Origin: Wocania arenilitoris
GTDB taxonomy: Bacteria > Bacteroidota > Bacteroidia > Flavobacteriales > Flavobacteriaceae
Assembly: GCF_021728535.1 (NCBI RefSeq)
Contig: NZ_JAKKDU010000003.1
Coordinates: 62,001 to 126,000 of the forward strand
DNA: 64,000 nt
Direction of reading: 5' to 3'
Shown: positions 55,344 to 63,430 of the stretch, in pieces
How positions within the stretch are numbered: the stretch's first letter is position 1
Layout: the number at the start of each line of letters is the position of its first letter
Program-made: the position numbers and the translations under genes
Notes under the pieces: model-generated
What the model saw: only the letters and a program-made list of their open reading frames with translations
What the model was told of the DNA's origin: nothing
Database searches by the model: none

Positions 55344-55368
55344 TTAGTTTTAGTTTAGTTGTTAGTTT

Positions 55369-55407
55369 AAAAGGATGTTTTGCTTTATGTAAGGCATCCT
55401 TTTTTTG
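55369..55407 (+). terminator. terminator after amtB
   Basis: AAAAGGATG and CATCCTTTTT pair around a loop containing TTTATG, followed by TTTTTTG. A typical rho-independent structure. Confidence 0.75.
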
Positions 55408-55704
55408 TTTATAGGTTAGCCTGCTGTGTCATATAGATGGAATTATCTTGGAGAACCTTATGGGTAATCATATAAAGTTATTAAATGGAGAGGAAGTAAA
55501 ATTAATCAAATAGATGAGTTTTTAATAGATATCTCCTTTTCTAGATGAGGTTTTTTTAGAACAGGCATCATGAATTCAATGTTTGAAAACTTTTATATTT
55601 CTCAGCAAAAATATTTTCAACTCATAGGAATAATGCATTCAGAAAAGATTTGGTGATTTAAGTACAAGGTTTTATCGAGTAAGAATACTATTTTAAACTT
55701 TATG
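55408..55704. other. intergenic, no clear feature
   Basis: No significant ORF remains on either strand. Some short frames (for example with WNYLGEPYG on the plus strand) look protein-like but are broken by stops, so this may be old coding debris. I would not name a gene. Confidence 0.35.
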
Positions 55705-58296
55705 TTAAGCAGAATTCCTACTCGCATTAATATTGCCAAAAAGCGAACGCGTTACTATTTTTTCAAAAATTTTCTTTTCTTCATTATCATCTCTAATACC
55801 AGCTTTCTCTAGCTCCTGAATTTTTTTAAGTGCGTATTGTTGTATAGTTAGTAGTGGTAAAACAATCGATTCTCTAACTTCAATGGATGCCTTTCCAGAA
55901 GGCTCGTTTTCCATTAATGTTTCGTAACCTGTAAGTTTTAAAAGCAGTCTTTTTGTAGTTATGTATTCATCGTGAATAATATTCCAAAAATCACCAAACT
56001 CCTCGTCTTTAGACATGTACTTTGTTAAATCGAAAAACGATTTTGTTAAAGACATCATGCTATTTTCCAATAGTGTTTTAAAGAATTTTGAGTTATTATA
56101 AAGGGCTTCAACTTTATCAAATTTACCAGCATCTTCATACTTTTTAAGGGCGGTGCCAACACCAAAAAAACCAGGAACATTTTGTTTTAATTGACTCCAA
56201 GAGCCCACAAAAGGTATCGCTCTTAAGTCTGAAAACACTAACTTGTCAGAATTCCCACGTTTTGATGGTCTACTTCCAATATTTGTTTTTGCATAATATT
56301 TTAAAGTACTCATACGTTCTAAATAAGGAATAAACATAGGGTGACTTTTAAAGTCTTTGTAGGTTTGGTAACTAGTTTGGGCTAAATCATTCATAACCAA
56401 TCTGTCATCATCAGATAATCTGTTACGTTCACCTGAAATTCTATTATCAATACCAGAACTAATTAATTGCTCTAAGTTGTATTGTGATGAATCTAGCGTG
56501 CCAAAATTAGAGCTAATGGTTTGTCCTTGAATGGTAAGTTGTACTTCTTTGTCTTCAATTGTTGGACCCAAAGATGAGTAAAACTGATGTGTTTTTCCGC
56601 CACCACGAGCAGGTGGTCCACCACGACCATCAAAAAATATAGCTGTAATATCATACTTTCTAGATATCTCAGTTAGTAATTCTTTAGCTTTAAAAATACC
56701 CCAATTTGCCATTAAGTAACCGCCATCTTTGGTGCCATCAGAAAATCCAAGCATAATAGTTTGTTTGTTTCCGCGACTTTTTAAATGGGCTTTATACGCA
56801 GTATTTGTATAAAGTTGTTCCATTACAGCTGGCGCATTTTCCAAATCGGTAATGGTTTCAAAAAGTGGTACAACATCAACAGTAAGGTCATCTTCAAAAG
56901 CTACAATTTTTAGCATGGCAAAAAGTTGCATAACATTTAAAGCAGTTTGGTTATTACTTATAATATATCTGTTTGCTCCTCGCTCGCCATTGGTAGTTTG
57001 AATGTCTTTTAAAGCTTCAATGGTTTTTAAAGTGTTTCTTACCATTTCATCTTCAAAAGCATCTATATCTATGGATTCATTTTTTGCTTCAGATAATATT
57101 TTTACTTGTTCTTTTTCAGTTAAATCATGATAGTTTTTTGGGAATGATTTACTTCCATTTTCTATTAATTGATTTATAACTGTGGTAAAAACGTTATGAT
57201 GAATTCTACTATCTTGCCTAATATCTAGCGTTGCAAAATGATATCCGAAAAGATGAATTCTGTTTATTAAATTATTAATTTCGTTTTCGTACAAAGATTG
57301 GTGTTCTTCAACAATATGATTTCTAATATTTAATAACTTTTTAATAAGCTCATTTGAAGAAATTGCTTTTTTAGTGTTTAAATTAATACTGTAATTATAT
57401 AAAATTGTTTCTAGTTCAATAATTTGATTTTCAACACCTCTAAAGGTAAGTTTGCGTCTTAGCGCTTTAAGATCTTGGTAATATTTTTTAAGGATTGCTT
57501 TTTTTAATTTTTTAGCAACTTTTAAGGTTGTTTTTGGTTTTACAAAGGGGTTTCCGTCTCGATCTCCACCAGGCCAAAATCCAATATTTATAATTTCATT
57601 ATGCTTTTTACCATCATCATAAATATTTTGTTGTATATAATTGTAAATTTCTCCAAAGGAAGTATAAAATACATTTTCTAAATACCAAATAAGGCTTTTT
57701 GCTTCGTTATATGGCGTTGGTTTTTCGCGTTTAAAAAAGGGGGTTTTTCCTAATTGTGCAAAAAGGTTATTAATTTCTGATAAGTTATTCTCTTTTATAG
57801 CCTCAGTCAAATCTGTAATAATCCCTAAAACAGAGCCTGGATAAAATTGTGTTGGATGAGCTGTTAAAACAATACGTACTTTAAATTCTTCTAGATAAGC
57901 TTTTAAATCGTTTATTCTATTTTCAGCTTTAGCAGATTCTTTAAGATTTCTTAAAGTACCAATCCCTTCCATGTTATTAACAATAGGAAATGCTGCATCT
58001 TCAATAGCATCAAATAAAACAACTTGCCTTTCAATGTATTGAATAAAACGAAATAACAAATTTATTTGACTTTGCTTATTACGTCTTGCTTGGTATTTTT
58101 TAAAAAAAGTATCGACAATAGTTGTTGGGTCATCTTCTTTTGCAAAACCTTTTTCACAGGTTTCATGAAATAAAGGTAATAACACCCCTGTTTTTGTAAT
58201 GGAATCAAAAGGTAATGTCATAAATATACTATTATATATTTGAAATTTTGACAATACATTTTGTTTAAATCTAACAAGTTTTGGTTCTACAGACAT
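55705..58296 (-). CDS. ppc: phosphoenolpyruvate carboxylase, Bacteroidota-type
   Basis: The product has 863 residues. LTAHPTQ near 144-150 keeps the catalytic His; GFWPGGDRDGNPFV near 240 is intact. The GRGG loop reads FFDGRGGPPARGGG, so the usual His of FHGRGG is Asp here. The C-terminus is NASRNSA rather than the QNTG of the classical enzyme. Nevertheless the fold-wide similarity is clear, and such variants look shared within Bacteroidota. It makes oxaloacetate from PEP and bicarbonate, an anaplerotic step that would use the bicarbonate brought by the 17.9-23.6 kb cluster. Confidence 0.9.
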   Translation of the reverse strand: MSVEPKLVRFKQNVLSKFQIYNSIFMTLPFDSITKTGVLLPLFHETCEKGFAKEDDPTTIVDTFFKKYQARRNKQSQINLLFRFIQYIERQVVLFDAIEDAAFPIVNNMEGIGTLRNLKESAKAENRINDLKAYLEEFKVRIVLTAHPTQFYPGSVLGIITDLTEAIKENNLSEINNLFAQLGKTPFFKREKPTPYNEAKSLIWYLENVFYTSFGEIYNYIQQNIYDDGKKHNEIINIGFWPGGDRDGNPFVKPKTTLKVAKKLKKAILKKYYQDLKALRRKLTFRGVENQIIELETILYNYSINLNTKKAISSNELIKKLLNIRNHIVEEHQSLYENEINNLINRIHLFGYHFATLDIRQDSRIHHNVFTTVINQLIENGSKSFPKNYHDLTEKEQVKILSEAKNESIDIDAFEDEMVRNTLKTIEALKDIQTTNGERGANRYIISNNQTALNVMQLFAMLKIVAFEDDLTVDVVPLFETITDLENAPAVMEQLYTNTAYKAHLKSRGNKQTIMLGFSDGTKDGGYLMANWGIFKAKELLTEISRKYDITAIFFDGRGGPPARGGGKTHQFYSSLGPTIEDKEVQLTIQGQTISSNFGTLDSSQYNLEQLISSGIDNRISGERNRLSDDDRLVMNDLAQTSYQTYKDFKSHPMFIPYLERMSTLKYYAKTNIGSRPSKRGNSDKLVFSDLRAIPFVGSWSQLKQNVPGFFGVGTALKKYEDAGKFDKVEALYNNSKFFKTLLENSMMSLTKSFFDLTKYMSKDEEFGDFWNIIHDEYITTKRLLLKLTGYETLMENEPSGKASIEVRESIVLPLLTIQQYALKKIQELEKAGIRDDNEEKKIFEKIVTRSLFGNINASRNSA

Positions 58297-58410
58297 AATA
58301 TCAATCTAATTGAGATTAACTACAAAAATACTAAAGGATAATTTAAAGATTGTGGGCTAGCTAAAATTTTATTGTTTTTGTAGTTTATGTAGTTCTTATT
58401 GTGAATAATT

Positions 58411-58460
58411 CAAAAAAAAGCCAACTAAATCAAGTTCTTTACAATTAATTTAGTTGGCTA
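58411..58460 (-). terminator. terminator after ssb
   Basis: AGCCAACTAAAT (58419-58430) pairs with ATTTAGTTGGCT (58448-58459); on the minus strand the stem is followed by a run of seven T residues. It ends ssb transcription. Confidence 0.8.
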
Positions 58461-58478
58461 AATACAAATAATATTATT

Positions 58479-58811
58479 CTATTTTCCTAGCATTAATAAT
58501 TCATTGCAAACCACTTCGGTTATATAACGTTTATTACCATCTTTATCATCATAACTGCGAGATGTTAATTTACCCTCAATAGCTATTTCTTTTCCTTTGG
58601 TTACATATTTCTCAATTATTTGAGCTGTTTTTCCCCAAGCTACAATATTGTGCCATTGTGTATCAGTAATTTTTTCACCTTTATTATTGGTGTAACTTTC
58701 GTTAGTAGCCATGTTAAATTTGGCTAATGTTTTTCCTGATTCTAGATTGATGATTTCTGGCTCATTCCCTAAGTTACCAATCAACTGTACTTTGTTTCTA
58801 AGTGTGTTCAT
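58479..58811 (-). CDS. ssb: single-stranded DNA-binding protein, short form
   Basis: The product has 110 residues and is one OB fold: MNTLRNKVQLIGNLGNEPEI, LAKFNMATNES, WHNIVAWGKTAQIIEKYVTKGKEIAIEGKL. It binds single-stranded DNA. It lacks the long flexible tail and the acidic C-terminal tip (DDDIPF-like) that recruits replication and repair proteins, ending in LLMLGK. This suggests a secondary SSB with specialised use. It is transcribed divergently from the 59003 gene. Confidence 0.88.
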   Translation of the reverse strand: MNTLRNKVQLIGNLGNEPEIINLESGKTLAKFNMATNESYTNNKGEKITDTQWHNIVAWGKTAQIIEKYVTKGKEIAIEGKLTSRSYDDKDGNKRYITEVVCNELLMLGK

Positions 58812-58915
58812 AATTTTAAATTTAATTGTTAAACAGTTAATACTATCGAGTTCTTATGTTTCGACACTGCAAATATGCGATCGCTTCCAAATGTTATTCG
58901 GTTGTTACTTATTTA

Positions 58916-58955
58916 AAATCGTTTGTAAATGTTTGTAGTCGTTTGTAAACGATTT
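58916..58955. promoter_or_regulatory. phased GTTTGTA repeats and dyad ahead of 59003
   Basis: GTTTGTA occurs at 58921, 58931 and 58941, exactly one block of 10 bp apart. The outer parts form a 9-bp inverted repeat, AAATCGTTT (58916-58924) and AAACGATTT (58947-58955). The third repeat contains the -33 TTTG. This looks like a multi-site operator. Confidence 0.6.
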
Positions 58956-58973
58956 AAAAATTGCTTATATTTG
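58942..58973 (+). promoter_or_regulatory. promoter of the 59003 operon
   Basis: TTTG (58942-58945), a 20-bp spacer and TATATTTG (58966-58973) form a consensus Bacteroidota promoter. It implies that translation starts at ATG 59003, not at the upstream TTG 58961. Confidence 0.6.
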
Positions 58974-59002
58974 TTGTAAAGCGAATTATAACAGGGTATA
59001 AC

Positions 59003-59569
59003 ATGCAAATACAACAACTAAAAGATAGGTTAAAAAGTGTTGTAAAAATCATTGGTGCGCCTATTGACGAATTGCGGAAAAGATTGATGACTTTAGAAAT
59101 TTCGCTGTCAATATTACTAATTTTAACACCTGCTGTTTTAATTTGGTTAGATGGTTCTACCCGATCAAGCATAAGTAATTATGCATACTCAAGTAAGAGT
59201 GAGTGGTTTGTTTTTTTAATTACGCTAGCTGCATCAATGTTTATATATAATGGTACTGCTTGGAAAACCAAATGGTATAATATTATTTTAGGAATTACTT
59301 TAGCGGGCATTGTGTTAACGCCTCATTTAGAATTTGAAATAATACACTTAATATTTGCTACACTATTTTTTGCTGGTAGTATTTTTGTGATGATTTATTT
59401 TAGCTCTAAAAAACAACGTTTGGTTAAAATTATCTGTGGTATAGTTTTATTAATAGGAATTGCTGGTTTTTATGTTTTTGAGTGGTATTCTTTATTTTGG
59501 GCAGAATGGATTGGAATGCTTCCTATTTGTATTCATTTTATTGGAGAATCAATAGGTAAAATAGATTAG
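59003..59569 (+). CDS. multi-pass membrane protein, unknown
   Basis: From the ATG at 59003 the product has 188 residues with five to six hydrophobic helices (LSILLILTPAVLIWL, WFVFLITLAASMFIYNG, IILGITLAGIVLT, LIFATLFFAGSIFVMIYF, IICGIVLLIGIAGFYVF). The short N-terminal region is charged and helical. No family is named with confidence. It begins a probable three-gene unit (GNAT, zinc-ribbon protein) under the repeat-rich promoter. Confidence 0.65.
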   Translation: MQIQQLKDRLKSVVKIIGAPIDELRKRLMTLEISLSILLILTPAVLIWLDGSTRSSISNYAYSSKSEWFVFLITLAASMFIYNGTAWKTKWYNIILGITLAGIVLTPHLEFEIIHLIFATLFFAGSIFVMIYFSSKKQRLVKIICGIVLLIGIAGFYVFEWYSLFWAEWIGMLPICIHFIGESIGKID

Positions 59570-59575
59570 TTAATA

Positions 59576-60115
59576 ATGAAATTTAATATAGAAACAGAAC
59601 GGCTTCTTTTAAGAGAACTAAGATTAACCGATTTAGAAGGCATGTTTGAATTAGACTCTAATCCTGAGGTGCACAGATATTTAGGAAATAAACCTATTAA
59701 AACTAAAGCCGAATCTCAAAAAATACTAGAAAGTGTTCTTAATCAATACAAAGAGCGAGGTATTGGTAGATTTGCAGCTATTGAAAAATCATCGGGCAAC
59801 TTTATTGGTTGGACAGGGCTAAAATTTAATACCGGAGACAATGAAGCTTTGGGTAAAAAACGAGATTTTTATGATATAGGCTATCGTTTCATTAAAAGAT
59901 ATTGGGGGAAGGGCTATGCATCTGAATCATCTTTCAAGATGCTCGATTTTGGTTTTAAGGAACTAAAACTTAAAACTATAGTAGGAGCTGCTGAGACAAA
60001 AAACATTGCTTCAAATAAGGTGCTAAAAAAGATAGGATTACAATTTAAAGAAGTGTTTTCTTATGAAGATGTTAAGGTTAATTGGTATGAATTAAATAAA
60101 GAAGATTATGAGTAA
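59576..60115 (+). CDS. GNAT acetyltransferase, RimJ/RimL-like
   Basis: The product has 179 residues: ETERLLLRELRLTDLEGMFEL at the start, the RYWGKGYASESSFKMLDFGF acetyl-CoA site near 103-122, and NIASNKVLKKIGLQF near 142-156. Such enzymes acetylate N-terminal or small-molecule amines; the substrate is unknown. It follows the membrane protein by 6 bp and overlaps the next gene by 8 bp. Confidence 0.87.
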   Translation: MKFNIETERLLLRELRLTDLEGMFELDSNPEVHRYLGNKPIKTKAESQKILESVLNQYKERGIGRFAAIEKSSGNFIGWTGLKFNTGDNEALGKKRDFYDIGYRFIKRYWGKGYASESSFKMLDFGFKELKLKTIVGAAETKNIASNKVLKKIGLQFKEVFSYEDVKVNWYELNKEDYE

Positions 60116-60458
60116 ACAATGTTTAGAATGTGGTGATAAAATTGTTGGTAGAATCGATAAAAAATTCTGTAGTGATGGTTGCAGAAATTCTTATAACAAC
60201 AAGATAAATAAAGACAGTAAAAATTTAATTAGAAACACCAATAACAGGTTACGCAAAAATTACAGAATTTTAGAAGAGTTAAACCCAAACCAAAAAACAA
60301 AAATATCCCGTTCAAAACTTATTGAAAAGGGTTTCGATTTTAATTACTTCACAAGTATTTACACTACAAAGGCAGGGGCTATTTATTACTTTGTTTATAA
60401 TCAAGGGTATTTGCCTTTAGAAGGCGATTATTATGCGCTGGTAAAAAGAGAATCTTAA
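60108..60458 (+). CDS. small zinc-ribbon protein
   Basis: The product has 116 residues. Cysteines 5 and 8, and 21 and 25, form a zinc-ribbon motif at the N-terminus. The rest is a conserved domain with KTKISRSKLIEKGFDFNYFTS and an ITTKAGAIYYFVYNQGY-like strand. It resembles uncharacterised flavobacterial proteins. The gene overlaps the GNAT by 8 bp, so translational coupling is likely. Confidence 0.7.
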   Translation: MSKQCLECGDKIVGRIDKKFCSDGCRNSYNNKINKDSKNLIRNTNNRLRKNYRILEELNPNQKTKISRSKLIEKGFDFNYFTSIYTTKAGAIYYFVYNQGYLPLEGDYYALVKRES

Positions 60459-60501
60459 GTAACATTTTTATCTAATTAAGTACTAATAAGTAAATATTTT
60501 T

Positions 60502-61215
60502 ATGACTCTAGAATTGTTAAGCATACTTATTCCAATTTTAATTGTTGTAGTAATTTTTTTAATCTATTATTTTAATAGGAAACAGATTATCCTTAGAAAA
60601 TTATCAAAGTTTAAATTCAAGCATATTTTGAGTTTTAAAACGGATGAATTAACTAAGGTAACTGGCAAGGTATTACATGTTCATGAACCATTTGTTATGC
60701 CTTATAGTAAACGTAAATGTGTTGCATACCTTTTTAAAATTGAAAGAAAGGTGAGAACAGGAAAGCATTCTCGTTGGAAAACTCTAATTGAAAAAGAAGA
60801 TATTCAAGATTTTTTTATTGAAAAAAATGGAGAAGTTGTTATAGTTAAACCAAGAAAATCGCCCAAAAACTATTATGGTTATTTGGTAGAAGACACTAGT
60901 ATTTCCTCTGGAACATTTAACGACCCAACACCAGAATTTAAAAAAGTTTTAGATGATTTTGGTATTGAAAGTGAAAACTGGTTTGGTTTTAATAAAACCT
61001 TAAGATATACTGAAAGGATTATTGAAGTTGGCGAAGTTATTACCGTTGGAGGTGTTGCAAAATGGAAAGCAATAGACAAATCTGTTTCTGGATATGAAAA
61101 TTCTAAAATTGCTACATTAGAGAGCAGCGGAAATCAAAAAATAATAATCACTGATTTAATTAGTGCAAGGAGAACAGAGCTCCAGAACTTTCGTATCCCA
61201 ATATCACGGTATTAA
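60502..61215 (+). CDS. GIDE-domain-like membrane protein
   Basis: The product has 237 residues. An N-terminal transmembrane helix (LLSILIPILIVVVIFLIYYF) is followed by a domain that begins VTGKVLHVHEPFVMPYSKRKCVAYLFKIE and ends with VGEVITVGGVAKW, a pattern like the GIDE region of eukaryotic MUL1 ubiquitin ligases and bacterial relatives. No RING finger is present. The role is unknown. It has a separate 43-bp gap from the previous gene, possibly in the same unit. Confidence 0.6.
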   Translation: MTLELLSILIPILIVVVIFLIYYFNRKQIILRKLSKFKFKHILSFKTDELTKVTGKVLHVHEPFVMPYSKRKCVAYLFKIERKVRTGKHSRWKTLIEKEDIQDFFIEKNGEVVIVKPRKSPKNYYGYLVEDTSISSGTFNDPTPEFKKVLDDFGIESENWFGFNKTLRYTERIIEVGEVITVGGVAKWKAIDKSVSGYENSKIATLESSGNQKIIITDLISARRTELQNFRIPISRY

Positions 61216-61284
61216 AAAAACAAAAAGAAAACACTAATTCATAGACGAACCTAAGGCGTCAGATTATTAAAAAAGTGTATGTTA

Positions 61285-61752
61285 TTACTTCCAATTCTGA
61301 CCTTTTAGTGTCATGGCAGCTTTAAGCACATCTTTTTGGCTAATTTGCCCTACTAATTTACCGTTTTCAACAATCGGAAAGCGACGCCTTTTTGCCTGCA
61401 AAAACTTATTGGCAGCATCAAAAATATTCATGTTTCCATCAATAGTTTCAACATCTAAAGCCATGTGTTTTTCAATAGTTTTATCTTGCATTGGCATATT
61501 ATAATAACGGCTTTCGCTAATTTGCTTAATACAATCACCTTCAGATATAACACCTATTAATTCGTTTTTTTCATTTACCACCGGGCCACCCGAAATTCTA
61601 TGTTTAATAATAGCCTGCATAACGCTTTCAATGGTTTGGTTAGGAGAAAATGTAACCAAATCCCTTGTCATATAATCACTTACCTTTAGTGGTGTAGCAT
61701 CTGTAGTATTTGTTTTTTGTCTTCTAGCACCTTGAAAACTTTTAATTCCCAT
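61285..61752 (-). CDS. CBS-domain protein
   Basis: The product has 155 residues with two CBS domains: VSDYMTRDLVTFSPNQTIESVM near 24-45 and a second from TIEKHMALDVETIDGNMNIFDA near 95-115. The N-terminal tail carries a basic RRQK patch. CBS pairs bind adenine nucleotides and act as energy or ligand sensors. No effector domain is attached, so the partner is unknown. Confidence 0.82.
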   Translation of the reverse strand: MGIKSFQGARRQKTNTTDATPLKVSDYMTRDLVTFSPNQTIESVMQAIIKHRISGGPVVNEKNELIGVISEGDCIKQISESRYYNMPMQDKTIEKHMALDVETIDGNMNIFDAANKFLQAKRRRFPIVENGKLVGQISQKDVLKAAMTLKGQNWK

Positions 61753-61931
61753 AATATTTAAAATTTAGTAATCTTAAATATACTTATTTTTTTTGAGTTT
61801 TCCTAAAAGAGAGCAATCCTTTAAAAAACAAAGTTAATTTCACGATAATTTAAAATTTTAAATAATTAGCATTCTTTTAAGATATTACATGCTATTTTTT
61901 TATAGTTTTAGCGAAATTTAAAAAAGTAAAA

Positions 61932-62645
61932 ATGAAACGATTTTTAATGTTAGTTTTTTTGGCTGGATTTTTCCAAATAAACGCACAAAGCAATCCAGAT
62001 TTAATAAAACACTACGAAGCTTATTACAAGCAAATGAAAGCTCAAGGCGATGTACAAGGGATAATTAATGCTATGACTCACTTAAATGTTTTATCTCCAT
62101 TAAAGGCAAGACAAGATACTTTGGCTTATATTTATATGAGTGAGGGTAAGTATGTACAGGCATTAAATACTATTGGTATAGAAAAAAAAGTTGGAGATTC
62201 TGATATTGCAGTTGAGGTTAAAGCACTGTCTTTAAAGTCTGTTAAAAGACCAGAGTTAGCTATTGGTCATTTTGAAGAGCTTTTTAAAAGAAACCCAAAT
62301 GCACTTGTTGCTTATGAGTTAGCAGAATTAAATTTGCAAACCCAAAAATTTGATGAAGCCTTAAAGCATATTACTTATGGTGTTGCAAATGCAAAAGATG
62401 ACATGACAAAGGCATTTTATGAAACACAGCAACCTTATCAAGTGTCTTTAAAAGCGGCTTTTATGTATTTAAAAGCTATAGTTGTTTTTAGTCAAGATAA
62501 AAATGCTAATATTGATAAAGCAGTTGATATTTTAGATGAAACTTTAAAAACAGCTCCTAATTTTAATTTAATTCAAATTACTAAAAATGAGTTATTAAGA
62601 CAAAAACAAGCGCAAACACAGGCAGCTACACAATCAAAAAATTAG
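61932..62645 (+). CDS. secreted TPR-like protein
   Basis: The product has 237 residues with a signal peptide (MKRFLMLVFLAGFFQINAQ). TPR-like helices follow (LAYIYMSEGKYVQAL, LAIGHFEELFKRNPNAL, LAELNLQTQKFDEAL) and a Gln/Ala-rich tail. No catalytic motif. Likely a periplasmic or surface scaffold. A strong terminator follows. Confidence 0.75.
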   Translation: MKRFLMLVFLAGFFQINAQSNPDLIKHYEAYYKQMKAQGDVQGIINAMTHLNVLSPLKARQDTLAYIYMSEGKYVQALNTIGIEKKVGDSDIAVEVKALSLKSVKRPELAIGHFEELFKRNPNALVAYELAELNLQTQKFDEALKHITYGVANAKDDMTKAFYETQQPYQVSLKAAFMYLKAIVVFSQDKNANIDKAVDILDETLKTAPNFNLIQITKNELLRQKQAQTQAATQSKN

Positions 62646-62659
62646 ATAAAAAAGATTAT

Positions 62660-62704
62660 AAAAAAAAGCACCGATTCTAAATTTAGAATCGGTGCTTTTT
62701 TTTA
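62660..62704. terminator. bidirectional terminator between 61932 and 62730 genes
   Basis: The arms AGCACCGATTCTAAA and TTTAGAATCGGTGCT make a 15-bp perfect stem (62667-62696) with A and T tracts on both sides, serving the two convergent genes. Confidence 0.9.
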
Positions 62705-62729
62705 TAAATTTTTAATAAATGAATTTTTT

Positions 62730-63251
62730 TTATTGAGGCTTTTGAATATTCTGATTGTCTTTCTCTAACTTTTTATTCATTTGAAAGTTTAAATTAGAGA
62801 CTGCAACTAAAAACTCTTTTATAGTAGATAAAAGCTCCTCTTTTCTTGTGGTTGATAGATTAGATAAGCTTTCTAATTTAAAAATTTTAGTTTCTAAAAC
62901 CAGTATTCTAGCCAAAGTAGCTGGAGTGTTTACGGGCTCAGGGATATTCTTTTTTAAATCTTTTAAAAGCGTTATAATAGCTTTATTGTTGTCTTTAAAA
63001 AACACTAAATCAGCCTTTTTCACCTTTTTTACAATATCTACAAGCTGATAATATTCTTGCCAGTTTTCAATTGCGCCTTCAGTTTTTTCATCTAAACCAA
63101 AATCAATAAAATCAAGCTTAGATATATCACTTTCGGTTAATTCTTGAGTATTATTTTTGGTATCTGCATCATTAGCAATATTTTCTTCAGTTTTTTTACA
63201 TGAATATATCACTATAAAAAGGCTAAGAATACTTAAAATTTTAATGTTCAT
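62730..63251 (-). CDS. lipoprotein of unknown function
   Basis: The product has 173 residues with a lipoprotein signal ending in YSC near residue 18. The mature region is largely helical and charged with no recognised domain (LVDIVKKVKKADLVFF, ATLARILVLETKIFKLESL). It is the convergent partner of the TPR-like gene. Single-gene unit. Confidence 0.65.
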   Translation of the reverse strand: MNIKILSILSLFIVIYSCKKTEENIANDADTKNNTQELTESDISKLDFIDFGLDEKTEGAIENWQEYYQLVDIVKKVKKADLVFFKDNNKAIITLLKDLKKNIPEPVNTPATLARILVLETKIFKLESLSNLSTTRKEELLSTIKEFLVAVSNLNFQMNKKLEKDNQNIQKPQ

Positions 63252-63369
63252 TCTATAAATATGTTTGGAACGCTTTACAAAGATATAGGAATAGTTTGTT
63301 CTTTATGATTTTTTGATGAAATATTGAGACCATATTAACGAAAATGTACCCCTATAAAGTTTCTTAATA

Positions 63370-63403
63370 TTGTGAATTTATCAATAAAATCTTATTATTT
63401 TTG
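63370..63403 (+). promoter_or_regulatory. candidate promoter of the 63431 gene
   Basis: TTG at 63370-63372 and TATTTTTG at 63396-63403 lie 23 bp apart, upstream of the ATG at 63431 by 27 bp. The -7 box is exact; the spacing is at the long end. Confidence 0.4.
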
Positions 63404-63430
63404 AAAAATTCTTACAGACAGTGTTTTTAA

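Noticed and set aside
58877-58884. GCGATCGC palindrome as a regulatory site or HIP1-like element
   Set aside because: A single 8-bp copy in the window; no sign of enrichment, so chance is the simplest explanation.
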